Counted from the first letter of the stretch, positions 52,781-61,886 are shown. The stretch: DNA of 64,000 nucleotides from Arthrobacter sp. UNC362MFTsu5.1 (GCF_000685965.1 NZ_JMLE01000003.1:183269-247268); one strand, 5' to 3'. Numbers and translations are program-made. Notes: generated by a model not told the origin, from the sequence alone.

Positions 52781-53766
52781 AAGGGACAACGGACGCCGTG
52801 CCTTACCCGACTTTCGACGAACTGCTCGAACGAACGGGCAACCCCGCCGGCACATCGTGGGGACTGTTCCCTGAGCCCGAGCGCGGAACGCCCTCGTTCA
52901 TCACGCAGGACATTGTCCTGGAAGCCCGGAACTCCATCAGGACCGGGACGGTTTTTGGCCTGGACTACCCGGCGGACGCCTTCGATCCCGGAATGTCACT
53001 CAAACGCAGCGCCCCGCGCCACACGATCTACTCCTCCCATCCGGCCCACCGCGACGACTATCTGGACGGGTACTACCTCCAGGGCTCGACGCAGATCGAC
53101 GGGCTCCGGCACCGCAGGGCGGATGACGTGGGTTTCTACAATGGGACCGCTGATGACCGGATCAGGGAAGGCACTCCGGACCTCGGCATCCAGGCGTGGG
53201 CAGACCGGCCTATCGTCGGCAGGGGAGTGCTCGTGGACCTCGACGGCTACCGCGCGAGGCAAGGCAGCCCCATCGACCATGCAGGCGGTGAGCCCCTGGG
53301 CCTCGAACTGATCCAGGCTGCCGTCCAGGCCCAGTCCCTCAGCCTCCGCCCGGGCGACATCCTCATGCTCCACACCGGCTGGTGCGAGTGGTTCCTGGCA
53401 CTGCCCCCGGAGGACAAGCGGCGGATCCGTGACAGCAGGCGGGCCAGCGGCGTCGAACAGTCCCGGGACTTCGTTGCGTGGGCCTGGGACAACCGCATCG
53501 CGTTGCTGGCCGCCGACAACTTCGCCCTCGAATGCCTGCCACCCGTGGCCACCAGCCCGTTCCTTCATTCCGCCCCGAATGACCACGGCATGATGCACCA
53601 GCAGCTGCTCGCCAAACTCGGCATGCCCCTGGGTGAACTGTGGCGGCTCGGACCCCTGAGCCGGCACCTGAAAACCACCGGGAACTGGGATGCCTTCGTC
53701 AGCATCAAACCGCTCAACATCACCGGAGGAACCGGTTCGCCCGCCAACGCCACGGCGGTGGCGTAA
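52777..53766 (+). CDS. Cyclase-family hydrolase, long form
   Basis: A 329-aa member of the cyclase (kynurenine formamidase-like) superfamily. The motif TQIDGLRHRR (in place of the shorter HxGTHxDxPxH form) and YNG, with LVDLDGYRARQG, PGDILMLHTGWCEWF and LAADNFALECLPP, fits the longer cyclase-like subfamily. It would hydrolyse a lactone or amide. The start overlaps the preceding stop by 4 bp. It ends the carboxylate operon, before a perfect terminator palindrome. Confidence 0.85.
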   Translation: MKGTTDAVPYPTFDELLERTGNPAGTSWGLFPEPERGTPSFITQDIVLEARNSIRTGTVFGLDYPADAFDPGMSLKRSAPRHTIYSSHPAHRDDYLDGYYLQGSTQIDGLRHRRADDVGFYNGTADDRIREGTPDLGIQAWADRPIVGRGVLVDLDGYRARQGSPIDHAGGEPLGLELIQAAVQAQSLSLRPGDILMLHTGWCEWFLALPPEDKRRIRDSRRASGVEQSRDFVAWAWDNRIALLAADNFALECLPPVATSPFLHSAPNDHGMMHQQLLAKLGMPLGELWRLGPLSRHLKTTGNWDAFVSIKPLNITGGTGSPANATAVA

Positions 53767-53795
53767 CTCGTCCTCAGGCGGAAAATTTAAACCAC

Positions 53796-53843
53796 AAAGC
53801 CAGCGGACGACGGCGGGAATTCCCGCCGTCGTCCGCTGGCTTT
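53796..53843. terminator. Conserved palindrome, copy 6 (perfect 24-bp arms)
   Basis: Arms 53796-53819 and 53820-53843 are exact complements with core AGCGGACGACGGCGGGAA, meeting at GAATTC, then TTTTGTTG downstream. It ends the carboxylate operon and the convergent 65-aa gene. This is the best-preserved member of the family. Confidence 0.85.
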
Positions 53844-53860
53844 TGTTGTGCTTGGTTTTC

Positions 53861-54058
53861 CTAGACTGCGGCGCCCTGGGCGGAGCTGCGGTTCAGGCTG
53901 ACCGTGAAAGTGTTCGGTCCGCTGAGGGTGACGGCAACATCGTTCCGGTGGGCGTTGGCCTTCGTGGAAATGTCGTGCACCAGGGCGTCCAGCGTGTGAT
54001 CGATAGCTGAGCGGTCCCAGATCTTAAGGGTTACGGAGTGATTGGTTTCGAACGTCAT
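53861..54058 (-). CDS. Hypothetical 65-aa protein
   Basis: A small protein beginning MTFETNHSVTLKIWDRSAIDHTL and ending with an Ala/Ser-rich tail; it looks like a compact alpha/beta domain without membrane span. The ATG at 54058 has GAGG about 8 nt upstream. Codon use fits the genome. It is convergent with the carboxylate operon, sharing the palindrome terminator, which supports it being transcribed. No family recognised. Confidence 0.6.
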   Translation of the reverse strand: MTFETNHSVTLKIWDRSAIDHTLDALVHDISTKANAHRNDVAVTLSGPNTFTVSLNRSSAQGAAV

Positions 54059-54386
54059 TATTCGGTGCCTCATTCATCAATTGGGTCATGGGCTTCGCAT
54101 CGGCGCGGAGCCCGGGACGGGACAATCCATGAACGCTCAGAGGCCTTGCGCAGCTCGGCGAGCTCACTGGTTTGGCCTCGTTGCGTCCACCAGGTTGGGT
54201 CGTTCGTTGCCGCTGCATTCACTGCGCCGAAGCGCCAAATCAGGGCTGGTGCGGTTGTGAAATCGTGTTCTCAACCGTCCTTTCCATGATGCACAGAGGG
54301 GCGGTGACGTCTCAAGCCAATAGGCCGTTCATTGCGCGTGAGACTCATCACAGGGGTACCGGCGATGCTGCAGGAGCCCGGATCCC
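54059..54386. other. 328-bp stretch with no gene recognised
   Basis: Short open frames here are small and weakly supported, and none shows a recognisable family or ribosome binding site. I see no clear RNA structure. The only certain features are the upstream signals of the 65-aa gene on the minus strand. Confidence 0.5.
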
Positions 54387-54443
54387 TTGACAAGTGTACG
54401 GCGTACACCTATGGTCATTCGCAAGAGGTGTACACCGTACACC
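54387..54443 (+). promoter_or_regulatory. Strong promoter with two TetR-like palindromes
   Basis: TTGACA at 54387-54392, a 17-nt spacer and TATGGT at 54410-54415 form the promoter. The spacer is filled by GTGTAC-GGC-GTACAC (54394-54408). A second dyad, GGTGTAC-ACC-GTACACC (54427-54443), lies just past the start point. The paired sites are the classic design for TetR-type repression. No TetR gene is in the window. Confidence 0.85.
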
Positions 54444-54462
54444 GGCCAGCGAAGGACCCGCC

Positions 54463-55161
54463 ATGAGCACCAACACCACCAGCCCTCCTGCCGCCTCCGT
54501 CCGGCGTACCCGGCCCCAGTGGCCCGTCCCTGCAGGCCTGCTGCTGCTCAGCCTCATTCCGGTGATTTTCGGTGCCCTCCGGCTGACCGAGCTGACGTCC
54601 GGGGCAGCTGTCACGCCACAGAACGCGCGGTTCTTCGCCTCTCCCGTCCCGGTGGTGGCGCATATTGTCAGCGTTACGGTTTACTCCCTGCTCGGGGCAT
54701 TCCAGTTTGTCCCCTCGCTGCGGGGCCGGCGCGGCTGGCACCGCATCGCCGGGCGCATCCTCATCCCGGCAGGCCTGCTCGCAGCGATTTCGGGGCTGTG
54801 GATGTCCGTGTTCTATCCACTTCCGGACGGCTATGCCGATGTGCCGCTACGGCTGTTCTTCGGCTCGGCCATGCTGGTGAGCATCGTCCTGGGGCTCGAT
54901 GCGATCAGGCGCCGGGACTTCGTGCGGCACGGCGCCTGGATGACGCGGGCCTTCGCGATCGGCGTGGGCGCGGGGACCCAGGCGCTGGTGGGCATTCCCT
55001 GGCTGCTCCTGATCGGCCCCACCGATGTGCCCACCCGCGTGGTGCTCCTGGGTGCGGGCTGGGTGATCAACGTGGCGGTGGCCGAGTACGTCATCCGTCG
55101 CCGAGCAGGGAAGGCGCCCCGCCGACCAGTCAGTAAGCCTTCACCCGCTGTTCCACGATGA
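54463..55161 (+). CDS. DUF2306 family membrane protein
   Basis: A 232-aa integral membrane protein with about six transmembrane segments. The DUF2306 character is in HIVSVTVYSLLGAFQFVPSLRGRRGWHRIAGRIL and RRDFVRHGAWMTRAFAIGVGAGTQAL. Function unknown. The ATG at 54463 is preceded by GAAGGA. It is expressed from a strong promoter with two palindromic operators, which suggests tight induction, for example by an antimicrobial. Its 3' end overlaps the convergent TPP enzyme by 32 bp. Confidence 0.87.
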   Translation: MSTNTTSPPAASVRRTRPQWPVPAGLLLLSLIPVIFGALRLTELTSGAAVTPQNARFFASPVPVVAHIVSVTVYSLLGAFQFVPSLRGRRGWHRIAGRILIPAGLLAAISGLWMSVFYPLPDGYADVPLRLFFGSAMLVSIVLGLDAIRRRDFVRHGAWMTRAFAIGVGAGTQALVGIPWLLLIGPTDVPTRVVLLGAGWVINVAVAEYVIRRRAGKAPRRPVSKPSPAVPR

Positions 55162-56905
55162 GGTGGATGAGCGCAAACCTTCCCCCCCGGTCGATGGCCT
55201 GGAACGCGGCGTCGAGGGCGTCCGGCACGTCCCTGTCCCGGGTGACTGTGATGCCGAACCCGCCAAATGCCCTGGCCATGAGGCCGAAGTCGGGGTTCTT
55301 CAGCTGAGTCCCCGAAATCCGGGACGGGTAGTGCCGTTCCTGGTGGGTGCGGATGGTTCCGTACTCCTGGTTGTCCATCACGATGATCAGTGGCGTGGCC
55401 CCGTACTGGGCTGCAGTGGCCAGCTCCTGACCGTTCATCAGGAACTCCCCGTCGCCGGCGATGGTTACCACGCGGCGCTGCGGACTGGCCAGCGAGGCGG
55501 CGATGGCCGACGGGATGGAGTAGCCCATGGAGCCGTTCCTGGCGCTGATCATGGAGGCGTAACGGCGCGTGGGGAAGTACCGGTGTGCCCAGTTGGTGTG
55601 CTCGCCTGCTCCGAACGTCACGATGGCATCCTCAGGCAGCCGCGGGACGAGGTTGGCCATCAGGGTGTCCATCCTGGCGGGCCCTGCCGCCGGCTCGGCC
55701 GGCGGCAGGGCGGCAAAGGACGTCTGTTCGGCACGCATCCTGGCGGTCCAGGCCTTCCACTCGTCTTTCACGGCGAGGTCGATGCCCAGCAGGTCGCGGA
55801 CGAAGGCATCCGGTTTGGCCACAATCTGCCGTGAGACGGGGCCTGAACGGCCGCGCAGCGAGGGGTCGATTGTCACCAGGAAGTTCTGCTTGTTCCAGTC
55901 CTGGCGGCAGACAAATCCGTCGGTAATCACGTCCCCAGGGACCGTCCCGACGAAGACGAGCAGGTCGGTTTCCTGCAGGAGGTCGTACGTGGGGCGGGGG
56001 CGTCCGTAGCCGATCGGGCCCACGTAGGACGGCGAATCAAAGGACACCGTACCCTGCGTACGCCATTCCGCGGCGGCCGGGATGTGGTGCTTTTCGAGCC
56101 AGCCGGTGAGCAGGCCGGCCGCTTCCTGGGTCCAGTCGTTGCCTCCGGTGACAAACAGCGGCTTCGTGGAAAGTGCAAGGGCGCCGGCGAGTGCTCCGGC
56201 GTCGGTGGTGCTCATGCCGCCCGCGGCCACGGGGATCCTCGGGTGAAGCACCGGATCAACCTGCTGCCGGATGATGTCTTCCGGCAGGCCCACCACAACG
56301 GGCCCTGGCCGCCCGCTCATGGCCGCGAACATGGCTTCCGCGACGATCTCGGACGCCCGCTCGGCATGGTCAAGCACCATAACCCGCTTGGCTCCGGTGT
56401 CGAACCAGGCCTTGATGTCGAATTCCTGAAATGCCTCGCGGTCCCGGTGCGCAAAGGGGATGAGCCCGACAAAGAGCAGCATGGGTGTGGAATCCTGCCA
56501 GGCCGTGTGCAGGCCGACGTGGGCGTTGGCCCCACCGGGTCCGCGCGTCACCATTGCGACGCCCGGGCGCTGGTTCATCTTGCCGTCGGCTTCGGCCATA
56601 TACGCGGCGCCGCCTTCGTGCCGGCAGACCACAGTGTCGATCTTGGAGTCGTGCAGCCCGTCCAGCACGTCCAGGAAGCTTTCGCCGGGAACAACGTAGG
56701 TGCGCTCCACTCCGTGGGCCACGAGGGAGTCAACAATCACGTGCCCGGCGGACCTCGCGGTAGTACCGCCGGTCGGGCTGCCGCCGGGGTTCAGTGCTCC
56801 GGGGTCAGCCGCGGAGGCTGGCTGGGCTGCGATCTGATTGATGGTGTCGCTGTCGAACGACTGAGTGTCGGTTGCGGTCATGGTGGATGCGGACTCCGTT
56901 GTCAT
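55130..56905 (-). CDS. Thiamine-diphosphate-dependent enzyme (acetolactate synthase-like)
   Basis: A 591-aa TPP enzyme. The N-terminal domain has VDSLVAHGVERTYVVPGESFLDVLDGLHDS with the activating Glu in CRHEGGAAYMAEA, the central domain binds nucleotide, and the C-terminal TPP motif is GDGEFLMNGQELATAAQYGA with Asn in MDNQEYG. It is like catabolic ALS, sulfoacetaldehyde acetyltransferase or benzoylformate decarboxylase families. A disordered 45-residue N-terminal extension precedes it, so the ATG at 56880 is an alternative. It follows a Cys peptide and an APC permease gene on the same strand. Substrate not determined. Confidence 0.9.
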   Translation of the reverse strand: MTTESASTMTATDTQSFDSDTINQIAAQPASAADPGALNPGGSPTGGTTARSAGHVIVDSLVAHGVERTYVVPGESFLDVLDGLHDSKIDTVVCRHEGGAAYMAEADGKMNQRPGVAMVTRGPGGANAHVGLHTAWQDSTPMLLFVGLIPFAHRDREAFQEFDIKAWFDTGAKRVMVLDHAERASEIVAEAMFAAMSGRPGPVVVGLPEDIIRQQVDPVLHPRIPVAAGGMSTTDAGALAGALALSTKPLFVTGGNDWTQEAAGLLTGWLEKHHIPAAAEWRTQGTVSFDSPSYVGPIGYGRPRPTYDLLQETDLLVFVGTVPGDVITDGFVCRQDWNKQNFLVTIDPSLRGRSGPVSRQIVAKPDAFVRDLLGIDLAVKDEWKAWTARMRAEQTSFAALPPAEPAAGPARMDTLMANLVPRLPEDAIVTFGAGEHTNWAHRYFPTRRYASMISARNGSMGYSIPSAIAASLASPQRRVVTIAGDGEFLMNGQELATAAQYGATPLIIVMDNQEYGTIRTHQERHYPSRISGTQLKNPDFGLMARAFGGFGITVTRDRDVPDALDAAFQAIDRGGRFALIHLIVEQRVKAY

Positions 56906-56968
56906 CACTACTTGTCTTCTTGGACTGGGCGTTGGGTTACGTCTCTTGGGTGGAGGCGCCGGCGGCAC

Positions 56969-57082
56969 CTAGTCGGTTTCCGGTCCGGTGCAGAAGTAGC
57001 AGCCGTCCTCGCAGCTGTCAGTCGTCTGGGTTTCCGTTGGCGTCCCGTGGGGTTGCGGGCTCAGCAGGTTTTGGCTGTTCAT
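56969..57082 (-). CDS. 37-aa Cys-rich peptide between permease and TPP enzyme
   Basis: A small open frame reading MNSQNLLSPQPHGTPTETQ then a C-terminal DSCEDGCYFCTGPETD (C-x3-C-x2-C). Third codon positions are about 80% G/C, as in the neighbouring genes. It lies 65 bp after the permease stop and 63 bp before the TPP enzyme start, all in the same direction. The ribosome binding site is weak. It could be a metal- or thiol-binding peptide, a peptide precursor or a leader peptide. Confidence 0.45.
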   Translation of the reverse strand: MNSQNLLSPQPHGTPTETQTTDSCEDGCYFCTGPETD

Positions 57083-57147
57083 GGCGGGCTTTCGTCGGTT
57101 GTTGGTGGGGTCTGGGGCTGGCGAGCCGGGGGCGGTCGCGGGACTAG

Positions 57148-58662
57148 TTACCTGATGGGAGTCGGGTTGGCCACCACGGGCGCGGCGCCGGTGTAGCCCT
57201 CGCGTGCCTCGGCGATTTCGTGGATCCGTTTGCGGCAGGCGTACCAACCGGCGACCATAAGGGCGCAGGCGATGAGGGTGACCAGGAGGGTGAGCGGGGA
57301 GTCGATGAAGACCATCACCAGGACGCCGGCGAGGAACAGGAGTGAGAGGTAGCCGGTGTAGGGAGCGCCGAACATCCGGAAGGACGGGCGATTTAGCCAG
57401 CCCCTGTCTGCCCAGCGTTTGAGCTGCATCTGGCAGAGGACGATGGTGGCCCAGGTGACGACGATGCCCACGGAGGCGACATTGAGAACGATCTCGAAGG
57501 CCTGGGAAGGGACGAGGTAGTTCAGCGGGACGCCGAGGAGGGAGACGCCGGCGGTGATGGCGATGCCGCCGTAGGGTACGCCGGCTTTGTTCATCCGCTG
57601 GGCAAATTTGGGGGCGGAGCCGGCCACGGACATGGAGCGAAGGATGCGGCCGGTGGAGTAGAGGCCGGCGTTGAGTGAGGACAGAGCGGCGGTGAGGACC
57701 ACGAGGTTCATGATGACGTCTACGCCCTGGATGCCGATGGATCCGAAGAAGGTCACGAAGGGGCTGACGCCCTTTTCGTAAGAGGTGTAGGGCAGCAGCA
57801 GGGCCAGGAGGATGACTGAGCCGACATAGAACACGGCGATGCGGAAGACCACGGAGTTGATGGCCTTCGGCATGATCTTTTCGGGGCTTTCGGTTTCGCC
57901 GGCGGCCGTCCCGACCAACTCAATCGAGGCGTAGGCGAACAATACGCCCTGCATGAGGATGATCATGGGCAGGATGCCGTTGGGGAAGATTCCGCCGTTG
58001 TCGTTGATAAGGCTGAAACCGACGGCCTGGCCGTCCGCAGGGGTGCCGAAGATGACGAAGTAGGTGCCGATGAGCAGGAATGCGACGAGGGCGGCGACCT
58101 TGATGATGGCGAACCAGAATTCCATCTCGCCAAAGACCTTGACCGAGACGAGGTTCAGGCACAGCACGACGATGAGGGCGATCAGGGCCCAGGCCCATTG
58201 CGGTACGGCTCCCATCCAGGGGATGTAGTGGCCGAAGAAGTTCATGTAGAGCGCTGCGGCGGTGATGTCCACGATGGTGGTGGTTGCCCAGTTGATCCAG
58301 TAGAACCAGCCCGAGATAAAGGCTGCCTTCTCGCCGAAGAACTCACGGGCGTAGGAGACAAAGGAGCCCGACGACGGGCGGTGCAGCACCAGTTCGCCCA
58401 GCGCGCGGAGGATCAGGAAGGCGAAGAAGCCGCAGACGGCGTAGGCGATGACCAGGGACGGACCTGCGGCATTCAGCCGGCCGCCGGCACCGAGGAACAG
58501 GCCGGTACCGATTGCGCCGCCGATTGCGATCATCTGGATCTGCCGCGGCTTCAGGCTCTTGTGGTAGCCCTTGTCCTCCGCGTGAAGGAGTCTCTCGGAG
58601 GCATGCGCGTGGCCGCTGTCGGCCTCGTACTGGCCAACCTCGTCATTGGGGTTGTTGGGCAT
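57148..58662 (-). CDS. APC family amino-acid permease (AnsP/GABA-permease type)
   Basis: A 504-aa 12-helix permease. Marks are [62 protein letters not shown], and [26 protein letters not shown], which fit the asparagine permease (AnsP)/CycA group. The ATG at 58662 has AAAGGAT upstream. It lies 63 bp downstream of the glutaminase gene, so glutamine or asparagine is the likely cargo. Confidence 0.9.
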   Translation of the reverse strand: MPNNPNDEVGQYEADSGHAHASERLLHAEDKGYHKSLKPRQIQMIAIGGAIGTGLFLGAGGRLNAAGPSLVIAYAVCGFFAFLILRALGELVLHRPSSGSFVSYAREFFGEKAAFISGWFYWINWATTTIVDITAAALYMNFFGHYIPWMGAVPQWAWALIALIVVLCLNLVSVKVFGEMEFWFAIIKVAALVAFLLIGTYFVIFGTPADGQAVGFSLINDNGGIFPNGILPMIILMQGVLFAYASIELVGTAAGETESPEKIMPKAINSVVFRIAVFYVGSVILLALLLPYTSYEKGVSPFVTFFGSIGIQGVDVIMNLVVLTAALSSLNAGLYSTGRILRSMSVAGSAPKFAQRMNKAGVPYGGIAITAGVSLLGVPLNYLVPSQAFEIVLNVASVGIVVTWATIVLCQMQLKRWADRGWLNRPSFRMFGAPYTGYLSLLFLAGVLVMVFIDSPLTLLVTLIACALMVAGWYACRKRIHEIAEAREGYTGAAPVVANPTPIR

Positions 58663-58725
58663 GGGTGATCCTTTCGACCGGTTGAAGATCTAACTGGGGG
58701 TGGAACGGAAAAGTGCGGGACCGGA

Positions 58726-59667
58726 TCAGAAAACGGACCATCCGGTGCGGTCGGACAGGTCAGCGAGGGCCGCCGAGCCCGCCAGGGAATTTCCCTTGGA
58801 GTCCAGCCGCGGGCTCCAGACGCAGATAGCGCATTCGCCAGGGACGATTACCAGGATTCCGCCGCCCACACCGCTCTTACCGGGAAGGCCGACGCGGTAG
58901 GCGAACTCACCGGCGGCATCGTACATGCCGCACGTGAGCATGATGGATCCGATGCGCTTGGCCTCGCTCCGGGAGACGACGGGGCCGTTTGTTCCGTGCC
59001 CGCCGCGGGCAAGGAACAGCCCGGCCTTCGCCATCTCGACGCAATTCATCATGATGGAGCACTGCCTGACGTAGTTCTCCACCACGGCCTCGGGGGGCCG
59101 GTGCAGGTTGCCGAAGGTCTTCAGGAAGTGGGCTAGCGCCAGGTTGCGGCTGCTGTTGGCGAGCTCGTTCCCTGCGGCGAGCTCATCGATGAACGGTCCC
59201 TGCCCACTGTGCTGCCCCACCTGGCGGCGGAGGAACTGCAGGACATGACCCGCAGCGTCGGGGAACCTTTCCATCAGGTGGTCGGTCACCACGAGGGCGC
59301 CGGAATTGATGAACGGGTTCCGGGGGATTCCGTGCTCCACTTCAAGCTGCACCAGGGAGTTGAACGAGGTACCCGACGGTTCGCGGAGCACCCGGGACCA
59401 CAGCCTGCCGGGGTCGTTGGCGCTGAGGGCCATGGCCAGGGTGAAAACCTTGGAGATGCTCTGGATCGAGAAGGGCAGGTCGGCGTCGCCGGCGCTGAAC
59501 ACGTCCCCGGAGGTTGTGGCCACCGCGATTCCGAAGCGGTCGAACGGCGGCGATGACAGGTGGGGGATGCTGGCGGGCACCGAGCCGGCTTCACTCCGGG
59601 GCCGGTGGCTGCGGACAATGTCAGCCAGGACCAGGCCAAGAGGCGGTGAATCGAGTGCTGTCATCAT
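58726..59667 (-). CDS. glsA: Glutaminase A
   Basis: A 313-aa serine-dependent beta-lactamase-fold glutaminase that converts L-glutamine to glutamate and ammonia. The SxxK motif is SIQSISKVF, with PRNPFINSGALV, Tyr in the ENYVRQCSIMMNC segment and the C-terminal GLPGKSGVGGGI. The start overlaps the PucR stop by 4 bp, so regulator and enzyme are coupled. It is the N-terminal half of an amide-use operon with a permease downstream. Confidence 0.95.
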   Translation of the reverse strand: MMTALDSPPLGLVLADIVRSHRPRSEAGSVPASIPHLSSPPFDRFGIAVATTSGDVFSAGDADLPFSIQSISKVFTLAMALSANDPGRLWSRVLREPSGTSFNSLVQLEVEHGIPRNPFINSGALVVTDHLMERFPDAAGHVLQFLRRQVGQHSGQGPFIDELAAGNELANSSRNLALAHFLKTFGNLHRPPEAVVENYVRQCSIMMNCVEMAKAGLFLARGGHGTNGPVVSRSEAKRIGSIMLTCGMYDAAGEFAYRVGLPGKSGVGGGILVIVPGECAICVWSPRLDSKGNSLAGSAALADLSDRTGWSVF

Positions 59668-61265
59668 TTCTTGCCCAGGTGCTCCTTATTATGCGTGGCG
59701 GCCCACTCCTGGAGGTGGAGCAGGGCGACCAATGAATCTCGAGGATTGCTGAAGTTGAGGCCGGTGACCCGGCTGATCTTGCTGATCCTGTAGTAGACGG
59801 TGTTCTTGTGCATCCTCATCCGCTGGGCGCATTCGGCCACGTCCAGCGATGCCTCGAAATACGCCCGCAGCGTTTCGGCCAGTTCGCCATCGTCGCGAAG
59901 GAGGGTCCAGAGGCTGCGATGGCGGAAGTCCGAGGCCGTGAAGTGCTGCACCGCCTCGTGGAAGAGGATGTCCACCTCGAAGTCGCCCAACGCGGCCACT
60001 GTCGCGGTCCCTGACCGCCGCATGCAGCCGAGCAGGGCCTCCGCCTTGGCGGTCACCGAATGAATCGACAGGAGGTCGGGGGCGATCGGCCCCACTGCCG
60101 CGAACGGACTGATGCCCAGGTGCTTCCCCGCGTCCCGGACGATGGCCTCGGCGAGGCTTCTCAGCCCGGCTTCGGCGTTGGCGGACTGAAGTCCCGGGAC
60201 GATCACGGCGGTGTCGCCGTTGAACTGCCCCACGATGGCAGACGCTTTGTAGGCCGCCGCATGGATGGACGCAAGGTTGGCGAGTTCCCCGTGTTTCAGG
60301 GCTGCATCGTCTTCCTGCGCCTCAGCGGCGGACATTCCCAGCAGGATCAGTGCGGAGGGGCGGTCCGCCGGGATCTTCTCGCTATGTGCACTCGCTGCGG
60401 CTTCCGCGGGGCCGGAAAGGATCCGCGCGATCCGGTCCTCTCGCATGTGCACCGATTGCTGGTTGCGGTAGCGGATCAGCTCGGCTGACACCCGGGCGGC
60501 CGATCCGGTCAGGACATAGTCGACGTCGGCGCCGAATCCGTCCCCGGTTTCCTGCAGCCAGATGTAGCCCATGATGCGCTCGCCGGCGAACAGGGCGACG
60601 GCCACGCGCTCCCTCAGCCCGTCCTGTGGCCGGGCCGGAACCCTGACAGGCAGGCGTGTCCGGTGCAGTTCGCGGTAGGCGCCGAGGTCCTTGAGGAGGA
60701 GTTCGTATTTTCGCGGACCACGGCGGGCAAGGATCGATGCCTTGCGGAGCTCGTCGATGTCATTGGTCACTGTGGAGTAGGCCAGGACTTTGTTGGCGGC
60801 GTCCTCGATGACCACGTGGCTGGACGTCAGGCGTGCGGTGGTCTGCGCGATGGCGAACAGGTCTTCTTCCAGCAGCGTCAGCACTTCGCTCTGGTAGCTG
60901 CGCGGCATGATCCGGTCTTTGGCGATGGACAGGAGCCGGTCCCAGTCCGCGGCCGGTTCCACCAGGAGCAGGCCCGTTCCCGCTGCCCGGAGCAGCTCTT
61001 CAGCTTCCTCGAGTTCGCCCGGACTGCCCTTAACGGCAAGCACAAGGGGAGGATTTTTCAGCAGACGCCGCAGCGCCGGCAATGCGGAGCGTCCCCGAAC
61101 GCCGATCAGCAGGACGAACGCGGCCACGCCGTCGGATGTTTCGTCGTCGGCGTCAACAATCACGAAGCGTTCGATCGGCGAATCTGCGCGGGACGGCCGG
61201 AGAATGAGACTGGCGAAACCCAGGGGGAGATCCGACAGGATGTCGTCCACTGTAGCTGCGGCCAT
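59664..61265 (-). CDS. PucR family transcriptional regulator
   Basis: A 533-aa regulator with an N-terminal PucR-type domain, a central GGDEF-like/CdaR sensor segment and a C-terminal PucR helix-turn-helix (SLDVAECAQRMRMHKNTVYYRISKISRVTGL). The ATG at 61265 follows AGAAGGAAG. PucR-type activators control purine or amino-acid use. Translational coupling to glsA makes it the probable activator of the glutaminase-permease operon. Confidence 0.92.
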   Translation of the reverse strand: MAAATVDDILSDLPLGFASLILRPSRADSPIERFVIVDADDETSDGVAAFVLLIGVRGRSALPALRRLLKNPPLVLAVKGSPGELEEAEELLRAAGTGLLLVEPAADWDRLLSIAKDRIMPRSYQSEVLTLLEEDLFAIAQTTARLTSSHVVIEDAANKVLAYSTVTNDIDELRKASILARRGPRKYELLLKDLGAYRELHRTRLPVRVPARPQDGLRERVAVALFAGERIMGYIWLQETGDGFGADVDYVLTGSAARVSAELIRYRNQQSVHMREDRIARILSGPAEAAASAHSEKIPADRPSALILLGMSAAEAQEDDAALKHGELANLASIHAAAYKASAIVGQFNGDTAVIVPGLQSANAEAGLRSLAEAIVRDAGKHLGISPFAAVGPIAPDLLSIHSVTAKAEALLGCMRRSGTATVAALGDFEVDILFHEAVQHFTASDFRHRSLWTLLRDDGELAETLRAYFEASLDVAECAQRMRMHKNTVYYRISKISRVTGLNFSNPRDSLVALLHLQEWAATHNKEHLGKK

Positions 61266-61442
61266 GGGCTTCCTTCTGCGTTGATACCCGACCGGACGGC
61301 TCTGTCCGGTCACTCCATGCTATCCAGAGCATTTCGCGGAAAATATGGATGCCGGACTAAATCCAGCGCTGCCTTTTAGGTCCCCAAACCAAGGCGCGGT
61401 CGGCCGGGGGAGCCGGGCATGGGAATCCGGCCGGAAAGGCAA

Positions 61443-61478
61443 AGCGGACGACGGAAGGAGGTTCCGCCGTCGTCCGCT
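61443..61478. terminator. Conserved palindrome, copy 7
   Basis: Perfect 12-bp outer arms AGCGGACGACGG and complement (61443-61454 and 61467-61478) around an altered centre AAGGAGGTTCCG. It lies after the ArsR-like gene (minus strand) and before the PucR start, and likely ends the ArsR transcript. In the 237-bp gap 61266-61502 I see nothing else besides PucR promoter space. Confidence 0.75.
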
Positions 61479-61502
61479 CTGATAGCGGCCGGCGCCGCCC
61501 AG

Positions 61503-61817
61503 CTAGGATTCCGACCCTGTTTTTTCTGGCTTTCCGGGCGTTGCAGGGGCGAGGGCGTAGAAGGGCGTGCACCGGCCCCTTTCACCCGGAGCAATGTTGG
61601 AACGGACGATCGAGGCGCTCTCAAGCGCGGCCAGATGGTGCCTGACTGAGTCCCGGCACGAGGCGATGCCGTTGCTGATGTCGGCTACTTTGCTTGCGCC
61701 ATTGCTTGCCAGATAGTCGACGATTTGGGTCCTGATCGGTGTTCTTCTCGTCCTTTGCGCCTGCTTAGTGGTGGTTTGCACGTCCGTCGGGCTCTGGAGC
61801 TCAAAGGCAGCGGTCAT
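61503..61817 (-). CDS. ArsR-like winged helix regulator
   Basis: A 104-aa small regulator with TPIRTQIVDYLASNGASKVADISNGI, then DSVRHHLAALESASIVRSN, the ArsR/MarR-type recognition helix and wing. No metal-binding cysteine set (one Cys in ASCRDSV). It follows the DctA-type symporter by 69 bp on the same strand and may be co-transcribed and control it. Function inferred. Confidence 0.8.
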   Translation of the reverse strand: MTAAFELQSPTDVQTTTKQAQRTRRTPIRTQIVDYLASNGASKVADISNGIASCRDSVRHHLAALESASIVRSNIAPGERGRCTPFYALAPATPGKPEKTGSES

Positions 61818-61886
61818 GGGCTATGGCCTTTCATTTGGTGTGGAGTGGATTCGCTGGTGGAGCTTGAGTGGCCGGGCAGGGGCCGG

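Noticed and set aside
54024..54218. 64-aa minus-strand open frame upstream of the 65-aa gene
   Set aside because: It overlaps the 5' part of the supported 65-aa gene and has no ribosome binding site or family features.
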